DNA from: Lagopus muta | Lineage: Eukaryota; Chordata; Aves; Galliformes; Phasianidae | Direction of reading: 5' to 3' | Assembly (NCBI RefSeq): GCF_023343835.1 | Contig: NC_064439.1 | Location: 24,616,933-24,680,932, forward strand | Length of the DNA stretch: 64,000 bases | Part shown: piece by piece, positions 46,721 through 61,052 of the stretch | Layout of the letters: each line of letters opens with the position of its first letter | Numbering within the stretch: position 1 is the first letter of the stretch | Notes under the pieces: generated by a model | Databases searched by the model: none | The model's input: the letters and a program-made list of their open reading frames with translations, nothing else | Told to the model about the DNA's origin: nothing | Position numbers and translations under genes: made by a program

Positions 46721-49700
46721 GCTGTGCTCTGTGAATGTCTCCAGTGTATAGAACGTCTTTCTAATTTCCTTTCCCAAAGCGCTGTCCTCAGCGCTGTCAT
46801 TTCCTCAGGGTCGCTCCGCTGATCGCCTCGCGGCGGTTAATTTGCCAGAGATCCTTGTCACGTCAGCATCTCTTCAAAGCTGTGAATGAGACGTCTCACG
46901 AAGGTAGCGCAAGGTGCAGCAGGGCTGCTCCTGGGGCTGTCGTGTCTGGTTGGAGCACCAGTATGATCCTGTGCGCTATTGTCAGTAGCATTACATCTCT
47001 GTTGCCCTCAGTTGCCAATGGAGGTTTGCTGTTAGAGTTTGCAGGGAAAGAAGTTAGCTTTCAGGCAGTTAGGCATTGCATCTGGTGAAAGTCTGGCTTT
47101 CTGTCTTATCTGCTGCTTTCTTGAGCGTTTGGATTGTTGCCAGCAGTTTGGCTATGCCTGGTTCACCCCTGGCTTTCTGTTTGTCACCTTAATCGTGGTG
47201 GTTGTTTGTGATTCCACATCCTGGTGTATTTTTGTATGAGGGTAGCTGAGGTTGTGTTGGCACTGAGTAATTCAGGTCCTCTGTTAGAACAGTGTCAATA
47301 AATATATATTTATATACATATATTTACATCTTTTTTAGCATGTTAGCAAATGTGTGTCCCATTTCTGTATTTGTGTTTCTCTTGACACCTATCTTCATCA
47401 AATCCATAAACTAAAGGAATGTGACTAGAGTTAGTGGCAGATAAAGAAATGATTTATCATGGATTTTCTTTCTTCTCTTCTTGTGCAAACCTTTATTAGG
47501 CCAGAAGCTTTTAAATTGTTTTGATGTCACAGGGAAATCTTTTTAACATGTGCATTCTTGACTCTGAATTAGTTGGTTTCATGTTATAAGTGAGCTGTAC
47601 AGGGCTGTGAACATGTTACTCATTTTCTTGCTGATTTAGTAGTCAATCACAGCAGATGCTCATATAGATGAGAGAACTGCTCTGATGCCGTCTCGTTTTC
47701 TCTTTCTGTGGGTTCTACAGCTTAGACAGCTGGATTTGAAATTATTCTGGTTCTTTCTTTAAAATCAGTCTTTGTGTCTTTTCTGACCTCACTTCATCAT
47801 CTATCTAAGCACCAGTATTTTCATCACAGTTCTGCTTTGCTGTATTCCCAAGCGTCGTCTTCTTTTTTTTTTTAATCATTAATTTACCTTTCGTCTCATG
47901 TTACTTGTGAACATGCAGGAAAATGGTAGAAAGTAGTGCTAAATAGGTTAGGATCCTTACATATATAAAAATCCTGTTGGATGTAATGTATTGGTTTGGC
48001 TCAAAGGTCTCCCATACCTCTTGTCAAAGCAGACTGACAAAGTGTACCAGGCATACATTAACCCCTGTGATCAGCTCTGCAACTCATCGTTGTCCAGTGC
48101 CGTGTTTGTTCTCAGAGCCTCACATAAAGACAAAATATTTCTTACAGTCTCACAGAATTGCTGTACTTCACAGTTTGTTACTTGCTAATGACTGAAGCAG
48201 TGCCAGAAGAGTTATTTTTTCAACTACCAACAATGAGACTGGAGAAAGGAAAAATTATGTCCCCTTTTCTGTTGAGGGGGAAACATGAGGGGAAGGGAAT
48301 TGCATATTCCCTCCAAGGGAGATTTTTATCTCTAGTCAGTGAATTCAATTTTCAGGTCTCCTATAGAAATAAAATTAAACCCATCTGGAAAGAGGAAAGT
48401 GGTGTGCTACACTGGAGGCATTACTGCAAGGAATGTGGCGCTCTCTGAATAGTGGGTGTGTTGTCTCTGATTTTGTGCTGACAGCTTTTTAAAAGCAAAG
48501 ATGTCATGTGTTTTTCTCTCTAGTTCATGTGACCATACATCCGAATTTCCAAACGTTGAAGGTGATTTTTTTACTCTGAAATTAAATTTGTGCCGAAATT
48601 GGTTGTTCTCAGCTTTTGTGTAATAAAGCCTCATCTTATCTACGAGTAGTAAGACTCAGCCTGACTCTGCAAGTGCTTAAACAGTGCTCTTATCTTCAAG
48701 AGCACGCGTGTGTTTTCATTCAATTCGGTGTTTCTTTGTTCTGTTTTTAACATGTAATTCAGGAAACTTCACGTCTGCGTTTCATATTGCTGGAGAGATT
48801 TATGTTCACTTTTGAAGTACCACAGTTGATAAAATTCTGAAGAGAGCAAAGATCACAGCTATCACAGTGCTGCCCATCCTTCTCCTATATATAAGCCTCA
48901 CTTTATATGCCTCTGCTTTTTGTCTCTTTTTTTCTCTTCTTTTTTAAGCTCTTATTTAAGGTTAATCTTTGTGTTGAGGATAGAGACTGAAAGAAGGGAA
49001 GTCGTTGATGCAGACCTGAGGGCATTACAGGTTTACAGGAAACAAAAAATGGGATACTCAGAAAAGGTTTGCCTTCTGTCAGCGACGGGGGAAAAAATCC
49101 AGGCTGTGAAAGTGCTTGTAAAGCTAATTTGGCTGTATCAAATTGTACTTACTGCTCGTTTTCTCTGAACTGAAATGCCTCCAGTCTTGTTTGTTTGTTT
49201 GTTTTAAAGCACTGATGTTTATGTGTGCAGGAATTAAAAGCAGATAAGCTCATATTTTCCTGCATAACACTGTTGTGTAAATGTATGCACTTAGTAAGAT
49301 GCTTTACTTTGTGTGAGTAATAGTGAAAGGAGATCACTGTTTGGAAGAGCTGGAAACTGTAAAATAATGCAGATGTCAGAGAGGAAAAAGAAGGGAATGG
49401 AGCAATTGCAGCTCTTGGAGCGGCTGCCTGCAATCGGAGTCTCTACCAGAGCTACCTGTGAGATTTTACACATCGAGTTGATTTCTCTTCTTGTTGTTGT
49501 GTGCTTGGGAAGAAGGTAAAATTGCATTTTAAAACTGCTCCACAACTGCTTCTCCTTCATACATCACTGGAGCAGAAACCTGACTCCTGAGCATTGCAGC
49601 ACAGGTTTTTACCGCTTGAGCTATGGGGCTGACAGCCCTAATTGGTAGCAGGAGAAGACTTATTCCCTAAGGGCTAAAAAAAGGAATATGCTGCTGGCGC

Positions 49701-51965
49701 CATGTGTTGAGCCTGGGTGTGGGGGAAAGGAGGCAATTAGGGGGTTTCTGCTGTGTAACCTCCATGGGACTGGAACACCAGTATTCCACACGCTAAGGTA
49801 AGGAAATGTGCACAGAAGAATCAAATGCACATAAGTAACATTCATTTTTCGTATGACTGCATATCTGAGGCTGGTTGGCTTGGGGTGTTCTTGCATGCAT
49901 CTGAGTGGTTTATTTGACTGATAGAAATTCCACTGCGTCAGCGTAAGGCAGCTGTAGCTGGCCGGCCTCTGGGCTGCTCTGAGTTTCATTCAGAGGTATC
50001 ACTCCACGCTTTGAATCACTGCTGGTTTTGACCACATTCTATTTATATACCGTTGTTGAAAGCCAACGCTTACACTTCATAAAGGACTCTGTATGCTCTG
50101 CTCCGTGGAAGGATTTGATATGCTTGTAACAGCAGAGCGGGGGCAGTTCATACGTGGTGAATAGTCAGGGCTGGTTGTGAAGAAAATTACTGCAGGTCAC
50201 TGAGCAGGGCACAATGAGTCTTGTGTATGGGATCACAAATACTTGGATGGGAAGGGAGGAATTTGGGCAAATAATTAATCCTTTTTTTTTTTTTTTTAAT
50301 TTTTAAATAAAAAAGCTAGCATTGTAGTTTCCTATATTTCACTCATGATGATTCTTTTTTATTTATATTTAGTTTAAAATAATATTATCTCTAGAGTATA
50401 CCTCTTTTCTTAAGACTTGACTCTTCCTGGGTGTATATATTAGGATTTATATACTCCTGTTGGATTGTCAGCCCCTTCTCTATCCATATCTTCAAAATAA
50501 GTCAGGATTCAGTTCCTCAAACTCTGCTTCGGACTCAAAGTTGCATTATTTGACTTTGCCATTTTTGTATTGGCATTTCAGTAGAGAAAAGCTTTTTGCA
50601 CCTCTCTTTACCTTCACTTCTATTTGATGCAGTACTTCTTAGCCAGTCCGTTCACACGCTGCTGTGTGGCTCTGCATTGCCCAGGGTGCCACTTGGGCAC
50701 TTCTCAGGGAACTGGAGGTGAGCAGATGTTGAGCTGGTGGCTGCTGGGCAGTGCTGCTTTCCTCTTCCATTGCAACAGCTCCGTAGATGGGAGCTGCTGT
50801 TGCTGGAGGAGATGGTGAGAGTTGGTTACTGTGTTTGGTGGTGCGTGTTGTGTAGAAAATAGAAAGTGATGCTGTACTGATAGTCCACTAAGTAAGTCAA
50901 ACCTGTAAATGCATACTTCATGTGATTCTGTTGTTCAGTTTTTGCTGAAGTGGGACTTGCTAATGAAACTTTTCTTATAACTTTGTGTTCTATTTATTTA
51001 TTTAAAGGAATGATCCTTCCTTGATTCTACATCTTAAATGTTCAGAATAATTAGATAATTTATGTAGGATGTCTTTTGCTTTATCCAAATATATGGTGTG
51101 CTTCATAGCTGGCCCATCTGGCTGTCTTTTGACTAATGCTTGTGAGGCTTTTCCAGACGAGTTTGTCCTCTTTAAGCTATTAAAATTGCTACAAATCTTG
51201 CTTTCCTGAGATACTGAGCACAATAATTTACGGCTGCCACTATCCCATTACTGTTATGCTTTACCTGTTTTGTTCCAGCTCATGTGAAGTCATAGTTACA
51301 GTCTGTTTGGCAGGTTCTTATCATAAAATGGCTTATTGTTCCAAAGAAGCTGCTTCATTGTACTGTGCTTTCTTTTAGGGGAATATTCCCAAGTATTAAG
51401 CTGTATGTAAGGGTATGAACTGGAAAAATGAAAATGGATGCTATGCTATTATTGTATATGTTTTTATTTTTTATCTGTGCTTTTGTAATTGATGCACAGA
51501 CACTTAATACAGTGTGATTTGCTTAATTAAAGTACTGCTATGTTATAGAACTACATTTCCTTCAGGATCATGTTTTGGGCTCTAGGGTTTAAAACCTTGA
51601 GAGCAAACTCTGGTGGGAAAATTTGTGTAACAACAATTCAGAAACACAAAAGAATATGGAAAGGTGCTTAATAAATGCTGAAGAGAGTTTTCTTCTTTAA
51701 TTTTCCACTAGGAAGATGTTTGTCTGTTTTAAATGGTTTTATTCCATTCTTCACAAAAAAAACCCTTTAGTAATTTAAACTTTTTGCTTATTGAAGTCAA
51801 TTGCTATACCAACAAGGAACTCTATCTAACATGCTAATGCCTGATATTTCAAATCTGGTAATACAGATCTAGCTGTAATACCATACATTTGGTATTTGGG
51901 GTGGTATGAACTTTTTATGCTAAATTCTGCTGTCTTGTATTTAACACAAATTGTCTTCATTCTAG
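46345..51965 (+). other. UMAD1 5' non-coding exon(s) and first intron
   Basis: The non-coding first exon of UMAD1 should start near 46300 but its end could not be fixed. Candidate donors are GTGGGT at about 46333 and GTAGCG at about 46905. The remainder shows no coding exon and no clear repeat. A T run lies near 50283-50297. Confidence 0.4.
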
Positions 51966-52078
51966 ATAACAAGCTAGAAGAAGAGAAAAAGAGACTATGT
52001 TCAGCTTCTTCCGGAAAGGTCAAGATTCAAAGAAAATTACAGTGCAAGAGAGAGAAGCAGATGGATTTGTTATTGTGG
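51966..52078 (+). CDS. UMAD1: UMAD1 first coding exon (partial gene, continues to the right)
   Basis: UMAD1 is a small UBAP1-MVB12-associated (UMA) domain protein, about 137 residues in human, linked by its domain to ESCRT-I. After the acceptor TTCATTCTAG the exon has 31 bases of 5' UTR and an ATG at 51997-51999. It encodes MFSFFRKGQDSKKIT and then EADGFVIVG, matching the conserved N-terminus of UMAD1. The donor GTAAGC at 52079 leaves phase 1. The UMA domain itself is encoded by later exons that were not found before position 64000. The location, downstream of a promoter shared with RPA3, supports the call. Confidence 0.85.
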
Positions 52079-54539
52079 GTAAGCGACGCTTCTGTATATA
52101 ATGATTCTTGTAATCTTTGAGTGTAAAAAGGTCTTTGAGATGCTTAGACTAAGAGAAAAAGAGTTAAAAGAAGCCGTAACAAAAACAACTCAGAATTCTT
52201 GCTTTTCCACAAGTAAGCCTACACTATTCCAGACTAAATAGCTAAAGCTTTATTTCTTCACATTATTATTATTTTTTTTTAATAGGTACAAGCTCTTCTT
52301 GAAGATCATGGAAATTCCAATTTCTTATTTTCCCCTCATGTTTTAAACAATGAAACATTATTTCTTTTCAGAACAAGAAACCTCAGAGTTACTAACTTTA
52401 TGGTTAGAGTTGCAGAGAGAATATCTTGTTACAGCTTCTAACTTCCCTCCTTCTAATGTTATCCCCAAAGTCTTTTTAAACTAGAAGGCAAGATGTGTCT
52501 GTGTATTGCCAGTCACACGGTGAATGTTCTGATTCAGAATATGACTTTTGATTAGTTTGATGAAAACTAAGCAGTTTGGGATTTTCCAAGTCTTTCTGTT
52601 ATTCAAAACTTAATCTGAAGTGTACTTGTCTGTGGCCAGGCTAAATCTACACCATTAAGTAAGTTCTGTCACAAGTTCTGTAGGATGGCTCAAGCACACA
52701 GGAGAAACAGAATTTATTGCTGTAGTGCTGTAACTGATCCTTTTCTTCTTCCTCTTCTGAAAGTTTGTATTTTTCTCCTTGTAAAACTGTCATCATCAGT
52801 GTTCAATTTCTGTTGCTCTGATTAACTGAGTTATATTCAGGAACCTTATAGGAATCTATGTAAGTGGTATTTGAGCATTCTGAAGTAAGGAGAGCTGCTG
52901 AGTTACCAAAATCTAACAGTGTGAGACTACTAGAGCTCATTCTTAGGATAACTTACTCACGTTCTTAAAACAAATAGCCACAGCTAGCTGTCAATTGTTA
53001 AAATAGATCCAGTTTCACATATGTGACTGTTATGTTGAACAGTTGTCTTCCACTGGATTTTCTTCATATGGACTTGTCTACTCACCTTGGTTTTGATGAC
53101 TACGTTAAATAATTCCAGCACTTGCATTGTGGAAGGGTTAAAGGAGAGACCACAATCATCTCCCAAAAGGTTGGAGACCAGAGTTTCAAATTCTGCAACA
53201 GAAAGAGAGCTCTGCATATAAAGGTTGCTTATCTGCAACAACCGTTCACCCCAGTTTTGTACTTAACTTGGCTTCATTCCCTTTTCTTGAAATACTGTCA
53301 GTGACTACTTAAACTTTATTCCTGTAAATCCGTACTAAAGTAATCTCTTAAACATAAACTGAAGAATTATCAAGTATGCATGAGTCTTCTGTTATTTCTA
53401 TTTACTATTTCTTTTCTCTTGAATCGCAGTTAATTTTGCAGGCTGTGATGAGATAGCACATTGTCTTTTCATCTGAACTTTTACTTGGCAGAACAATTAC
53501 TGCCTGTCTTGTCAGTGAAGCATATCACTGTGCTGCTGGTCAGAAGCAGTTGCAGAGTTATAGGTTAGTACCTAAGTAGATACTTACGTAGAAGTTTTGT
53601 CTAGGAATAGTTATTCTCCTAGTTTGTTTTTTATTGCTTGGATGGGAGATATTGAAACTTTTCAAAATGAGATGTAAAGCATTCTGGAACATCAGTACTG
53701 AAGTCTTATCTTAGTAGTAATCATAGGAAAGCTGTTCTTATGACTGCATCTTTAAGTTATAAGTGTGAATACTGCCTTAGGCAGTGAACAAACAGTCTTA
53801 ACGGGGGGTCAGAGCTAAATGTTGTGTGATTCAGTTTGTTTTCTAAACCCAGTCTTTCATTTGAAGCATGTAAGGAAAAAAAGAAAAAAAACAATAGCCT
53901 TGTTCACTAATACTCTGTGGAGAAGAGAGGAAGCATTTTGCTTCTCTTTCATGGAGAGAAAAGAGGAAAAAAAATACATCTTTAGAGAATGCTAGCTTCT
54001 GATTTCCACAGAAGCTTTTTGTAGTCAGGAGAAGCCTGCCTGTCACAAATCCTTTTCAAGGTTTTTCATACCATGCACCATTAATTGAGGGCCTTCAGGA
54101 ACCCTACTAAAAGTCTCAGAGAGACCTATCAAGAAATAATCAAATTACAATTTATTTGCAAAATGAATTCCAGTCTACCATCCATTTTGATGATTCTTGG
54201 TAGCTGTGTGGAAGAAAACACATTAATGCTAGTGTGTTGGTTTTAAACGCAGTTAAAAATCTCTCATCAGTTAACAAAGATGCATGTGATCCGTAGTTGT
54301 AATTTCTGTCAAAAATCAGGCATTGAAAAATTGAGGCAGTGCTGGTTTCATGTAATTCTGGTGAGCAAATCAGAAACTCTGCAAACATTGATCTCAGAGA
54401 TATGGTTTGAATTTTGGGTGGTCCTGGATGGAGCCCTGGATGTGCTTTTCCAAAACTACTGTTCAACGTTCATTTTGTTTTCAGGTATATTTTAAGATGC
54501 TGATGTGCAGAGTCTTGATTATTCTTCCAGCAAAATTTG

Positions 54540-54715
54540 AAACAAGCCAGGTGTGCGGGAGCAGCAAGGGCAGCTGCACCCCAAGGCAGGTGAACCTGCA
54601 GGGGAGGGAAGGTGATGTGAGGGCAGACAGGCCGAGGCAGAGACCTCAGCTCTGAGAGGCACTGTACTGTGCTGCCTGAGTAAGGAGAGCAGAGCAGGTC
54701 TAGTGGCAGTGACCA
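54540..54715 (+). repeat. Repeat fragment shared with 40.67 kb
   Basis: GTGCTGCCTGAGTAAGGAGA and its flanks at about 54660-54712 match GTGCTGCTTGAGCAAGGAGA at about 40682-40727. Both are GC-richer than their surroundings. Probably an old interspersed repeat, perhaps the 5' part of a CR1 subfamily. Confidence 0.5.
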
Positions 54716-55709
54716 AGCTCAGCTTTAACGGGCTTAATCAGGAAGTGCTGTGTGATGAAGATATGAAATAGTCAAATGATCAACACCAGTCAGTCTTTAG
54801 TTCTGGAAATTCTTGGCTCTGTTTTTCTGAAGATCAGTTCACGTATTGTTCCCCCCGCCGTCCATTTCGTGTTCCATTAATGTATTACACATACAGATAT
54901 TCTTTGGGGTGCTTTTTGCTGTGGAAAAACTGGATAAATTGTCATGAGTTAAAGTACACCTAGTTGTTTCCTGACGTGTAAGTACATAAGTAAAATACTG
55001 TTTATACGGTCATGTCAATAATGTAGGTCTCTGTATATTTGGAAGAACTTCTGAGATAAATCTGCAGTTTTAAAATCTTCAAGAATTAAGTATGTTTTGA
55101 AAAGGAAACATGATATACTGACCCTTCTGAATCTAAGGACTGCATCCCTGCTGCTTGATTAGTGCAATTCACATAGCTGTTTGGTTTTTCTCTTGCATGC
55201 ACGTACCTCAAGGAGGAAATGCACCAAGAGATCTGTAAGACCTTAATGTTGCTGCTGCTGGTTTTTCTGTGACTTGATAGCAATCTGTAGTACAATCCTG
55301 TGAATCTTTACACTGTTTGGCCATTAATATTTAAGGAGCTTCTAGTGGTGCTAGTCACAGAGACTGGAATGCTGCAGTATTTTAAAATAATATGCTGTTA
55401 CATTTAAGAAATCCACAAGGCTTAGTGCCCATTGGAGAAAAGAAGGTTTCAGTGTCCTTTCATTTTCTGCATTGGTGGGTTTAAGGGTTTTTTTTTTTTT
55501 TTTGCATTTAGTGTTTGTGTAGCTATTTCCAACCCTGCTGTTTTCCAATAAGCAAGCTGCCATTTCATTTTCTTGTGAAGGTTTGAAAATATTTAATGTT
55601 AACTTTGAGACAATCTGAGGTTTCTGGGGAATTCTAATACACACATATATTTTTCTAAAGAATATATGCATTAGCCTGTGCCAATGTAAGTAAATGTTTT
55701 GGTGCATGC

Positions 55710-56440
55710 CATGCTGTATTAATACTGTTGAGGAGTGTGTGTTGATTATATTAAGCAACCTGTTTTTCAAATCACTGCTTTCTGCATTCTATATTGAAAA
55801 AAAGAGGTGGTAGCTCATCTGGGCACTGAATTTTTCAGTCAGAGTTGACTGAAAAGGGAGTGGGAGAATTCAGAAAGAGAAGAAACAGTCCTCTCCTGTT
55901 ACTGATCTTTAGTTGCATAAGGAGGTAATGGCTACCCTTCATTCAGTAATGAAGTCAAACTAATTCTCTTGGGTACTAATTTTAAACAAAAACAAACTGC
56001 ATTTTTCAGTAGTACCACTAGATGGTGATTTCTCTTGCATCTCCTAGTTGTGCTTTTCTCTTTCTCCTTCATTTGCCCACACACACACACACACACAGAA
56101 AGTCGAGTAATAGTAATTATCAGTACAACATTTTATTAGACTGTAGGTTTTCATCAGATGTATAAAAAGCTTTTTAAAGCCTAATATCAAATTTATAATG
56201 GAATTCCAGTCTAATAAAAATAATGAAGCTTGAAGTGTTGACAGCATGTATCTAGATGTTGGCTTGTAATTCTTTCCAAGCTGATCTGTTGAGGCCCATG
56301 TGGGACCTAAATAATACAAAGAAGTAAATTTGCATATTTTACAGCAGGGGGAAAAACAGAATGCAAAAACATGAATAATTAGGAGCACAAGCTTCATGCT
56401 ATATTAATACTGTTGAAAAGCATGTGTTGATTGTATTCTG
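55710..56440 (+). repeat. Direct repeat pair of about 44 bases
   Basis: TATTAATACTGTTG with flanking CATGCT and TGTGTTGATT occurs at 55710-55753 and again at 56395-56440. About 85 percent of positions are shared by eye. It is not part of a repeat family I recognise. Confidence 0.65.
56079..56098 (+). repeat. CA dinucleotide microsatellite
   Basis: About ten CA units in a row within a UMAD1 intron. Likely length-polymorphic. Confidence 0.85.
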
Positions 56441-59400
56441 AAAGCCAGTAGTGATTTGGTTGAGTGAACTCAGTCAGCATCTCTTATGCAGATTAAAGGA
56501 ACTGGGTTACAGAACAACTGAAATTCATTGTTGTGCTGTGCAAGTAGGTATATTTCTCAAAGGAAATATATATATTTTTTCTAGATTTTGTGCAGTACTG
56601 CCAGTCTTTCCATTTTACTGTTTCATCAAAACGTGGATTTCTTTTGGCAGAGCATTTTTAATTGCTTATTTACGTACCTCCAGATTTTCAAATAGTTATC
56701 TCAGCCACAAGTCAGACGTTAGAATTTTTAGCACTTCAGTGTATGCGACCTATTTTTCTATTACATTTGTCTTTATGCTTTCTAAGGCCCGAGCCCCAGA
56801 AAACACATTCATGATATGTATTATATTTCATTAAAGTTTAAATTTGCAAAAAAAGTCTTTCTGTAAATGACTTAAATTTACCAAAATGCCCTTTCTTAAA
56901 TGTTTCTATGCAGGCAAATTTTGAATCACTGTGTTGGGTTCTACTCATTTTAAATGTAGGTTATTTAATCTACTTTTTAATGGTAAGCATTTATTTAAAA
57001 CGACATTAAAACAATGCTTTTTTGAAATTGATGGTTAGGCTTCATACTCTCTTGGCCCCAAAAATGCTAAAGACTTCTTGTGTTCAACTTTTATAGCAGT
57101 TTTATTTCTGGAGTGGGAAAAAAAAGTTAAAATATTTGCCAGTGTATTTGAGATTGTTATTTTGGAGCTTTAAGGTAGATAAAAAATGCAGAGTGAAGCA
57201 TTTTTAGTCAGTCTTTTAAGCACATATTTTTAAGTTGCATAACCAAAAGAGGAAAATGGTAAAACGTACCAATCTCTTTAGAAATTGATGTAATTGTAAG
57301 AGGTTAAAGAGGCATCTGGCAAAAGGTTGTTTTGAGGTCACACATGCATCTGACAGTTTGCTGCTAGCCCTGTAAGAAAATATTGGTTGGAGTTGGATTC
57401 CTGTTTTTCATATTAACTGCCTTCCAAGCTGATGTATAATAGTCACTTTCTATGGATGCCCGTCTCCTGAATGCTCCTGAGAGGTTTCACCCTACTGATT
57501 TTAAAGCTTTTGTAAATAGCAATGGCAGTAGAATATACAGATGAAGAAAATCCTTTTTTTTTTTCTTTTTTTTTTCTTTTTTTTCCCGTGATTTATTTAT
57601 TTTTCTTAATCCCTCTTTACCCTACAAGAAACTTCTCCTCTGGAAAGATCAAGGCATTCCTTGGACCTGATTGTTCTGCAATGATGTATTTGCATAGACA
57701 CCAGTGTTCTTTAACCTTTGTTTATAGTATTTGTGACTGTTGTTGACACCTGAGTTCTGACAGCTTTACTCCCATAGGTAGTGTCTCAGTCAGTTGGTCT
57801 GTAATGCGTTCTTAAAGCAATCTGTGGTTGGAATGTAAGAAATAAAAATAATGGCTGCCTAGAATAGCAAAATATAACACAAAAGTAGGGATATTCAGAT
57901 GTCGGCTGTAAACTTTGTTTCCCAACTTATACTGGTCATTAAATCCCTCATAGGAGTAAAAAGTTCTTTGCTTTATGATGCAAAGGAAAGTGTTGAAGGT
58001 GGATAGGAAAATCAGACTTGGACTCAAGAGGCTGTAAGATGAACTTACAACTGAAAAACAGAGTGGTGGAAAATGTCTTGCAGGAGTCTAAGTTGCTATC
58101 CTGGCAAATGATAAATTCAGATCAAAGTCTGTCTTTTAGAAATTTACAGCATAGTTAGAGATCTTTCTTTCCAAATGGGTCCCTCGTATTGGTGTCTGTA
58201 GTCGCTGTCTGGTGGAAGTCATTCAGCCTGACACAGGTGTTAATCAGTGTTAATTTTCTGTGAAGGAAAAGTTATGTTGAGCTGATTTTACACACATCCC
58301 TCCTTTTGTACTTCAGTGTTATGTCTTTTGCTTTTGCCATAACACATCTTTGGTGCTTGCCAAAAATACAGCGTGCTTTCTGATCACTGCTCGAGCAGCT
58401 GAATGTGCTTCAGTTTTTTCATGCCACTTCCCCCCTATAAATTAGGGGTGCATGATGTCAGTTCCGCAGTTATTTTTACGGTGGATGGGTGCCCACGATC
58501 ACTTCACTCTTTTCTTTACTCTTTTCTTTATTTTTTTTTTAATATTGTCTATGAGAATGAGTACAAACTGGAGAGGGAGCTCAAAGTAGTACTATCAGTT
58601 GTGAGGGTGTCTTTTGGTTAGCTTTGATGGGGAGATCAGAGGGGGGTGGAGGGGAGAGTGGGCATAGTGTCTGTCTTTCTTTTTTCCTCCAGCTGCCTCC
58701 AGACTAATGACCAAGTCTTTAAGCATCTGTCTACCATTACATATGTAAAATAAACTCACTTTTTCAGTTGAAAGCAGGCAAACTTCCTTAAAATGTTTCA
58801 GAGTCGCAGAGATTTTCCTTAGGGGAGTGGGGGGCAGGGAGAGGATTTGGTCTGATAGACCATATCATTCTAAAGCTTTCTTTACTGAGACCTGTACAGA
58901 CATGCAGTTATTGAGGAGCTCAAGCTCATAGGTTTCCTATTACAGGGTGAGTAAGGGAGAGGAACAACTTAGAACCCATAGGATTAATTTTTATTCTTCT
59001 TTCAGTTTTCATGATTTTTCTTCCCCTTTTTTGAGAGGCAGAGAATGGGAATTCAGTTATTTCTTTTCTTTCTTTTCTTTTTTTTTTTTTTTAAAGGGAA
59101 CCTGCCTGAATTCCTCCTGAATAATTTCAAGTTTAAGTCTTGCAGTGTTGGAATGCTGTTTCTAAGGAAGATTTGCCTTATTGAAGCATTAGTACAGATA
59201 TTGTAGAAAGCAGTCAGTATATTTTAAAACATGGATATTAAATACACATACCAGTGCACCCTTCATTTGGATGGGGAACTGGATATAAATTTCAGCTGTG
59301 TGTACTGGCTATGAACTTAGAAAAATTTTCTCCTACTTTACTGCTCTGTAAACTGGAGCTGAGAACCAGGAGCAGTTTCCAACTTGTGCGCTGCATTATA

Positions 59401-61023
59401 CAAAATTAGGGAAGGCCAATCCAAGAAATTGAATTCAGCATTTCTGAAATCCAGTTCTCAAAATGTTTTGAGCATATTTGCCTAAGATGACCCACTAGCA
59501 AAGGAGAAAGCTTGTATTCTTGGTGTGCTGTGGAGCTGAATTGTCAGAGTCAAAGCACTGTATGTCAAACACATCCGTCTACTTGATTCAAAACAAAACC
59601 TGAAGTTACAGAATGTTCTTCTTGAAATGCATACTTGTGCTTATTGGAGCGTTCATCCAACAACCTCAAAGTCTAGTTCTGCATGGGCTTAGCACATCTT
59701 CTAGCATCAACGTGTGAAACAGTCCAGTTGGAAGGACCACTTCTGTTTACTTTGGCTGCACAGTGATTCTACTCCAGTAGTGCAAGATATATGAGCTTCT
59801 GTTACGCTGCATTAATCATCGAATTGCAGTGACCTTGGAGTAAGGAAAATGGAATATTGGTGTCTACTCCCTACCCTGTGTCTGTTGTGCTCTTTGATTT
59901 TTGTTTTCTTTAATGGAGATGATTAAAAATAAACATAAATAGCACGAAGAGACATGTGCTTGCTGCCAACTTGTAAGCATTACATTTGATGGTTTAACTC
60001 TGTTCCAGGCACCTTTTCCTTTCTGTGTGAAAGGACCAGATCCAGCTTCAAATGGAAGGGAGAAAGGTTCCTCAAGCAAGTGTGAGCATAGCTGACTGGG
60101 AGGGCTCCTGTGATGAACAGGAGCTGGAGAATACCTTCAGGCTGTGGAGCCCAAAGCTCACGTTCATTGCATCTTGAGTAGGCTGGTCAGAAGATGAAGG
60201 AGAGAAGGTGGGATTTGCTCTAGGGTCCCATTTTTCTTTTCAAGAGAAGGTGCCCATTGTGCTTGGAGCGTGCTGCATGGGAAGGCAGGAGTTAAGCTGC
60301 TTCCCACTCAGATCTGGGATGCTTGTTTTCATCTGCAGAAGCTACAGCTAATGAATTTAGATCCCTAATGCATTTTGTGGCTTCTGAGACAGCTGCTTTT
60401 TTAGATTATTGTTTTGGATATGCCTTTCCAGACATCGCACTCATTCTAATCTTTTTGTTGATAGCAAAATGTGTACTGCATGAAGATAATGAGCCATGGT
60501 TTGTTATAATATGCTTTTCATTTTAAATAGTATTAAACTGCAGTCAAATTCTATACTCGCAGATCTTTGCTACTAGACTAAATTAACATTTTAGAAATAT
60601 TAAGAAAATTTTAGGAGTAATAAGGGGGAGAACTTTAGGCAAAATAATTGCATATCACCCAGACGTATGATCTTCAACTTGTCACAGCTGTGAACACATT
60701 TATTATCCATCAAAGCTTGGTTAAAATAAGCCTTGCTGGGCGGAGGGTAGCAGGCACCGCTTCCAAGCAGCAGAGTTCCTCTGTGCTCCCTCTGCCACTG
60801 GTTTTGTGACCCAACCAGCATGGACCTTCTTCCTCTCCACGGGCACTAGAGCTGACAACGAGGCTTATAAGGAAGAGGGGTCATCTTTGGTGTTTAAATA
60901 AGAAAATAAATAAGAGCTGTTTAGCACATTTTGATTCTGTTTGTTCTGAAGAAATTATTAAGAACCTCAGAATGTAAAATCTTTAATAAACTTTATTCCT
61001 TTATGCTTTTTGAAACTTGGAGC

Positions 61024-61052
61024 TTAAAAACAACTGTGGAAGTTGTTTTTAA
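61024..61052. repeat. Short hairpin, 12-bp stem, 5-base loop
   Basis: TTAAAAACAACT, loop GTGGA, AGTTGTTTTTAA. A perfect inverted repeat in a UMAD1 intron. Confidence 0.75.

Noticed and set aside
60323-60526. Open frame of 67 codons with a hydrophobic segment, preceded by CATCTGCAG
   Set aside because: Does not match UMAD1, has no donor-phase fit, and shows no homologue I recognise.
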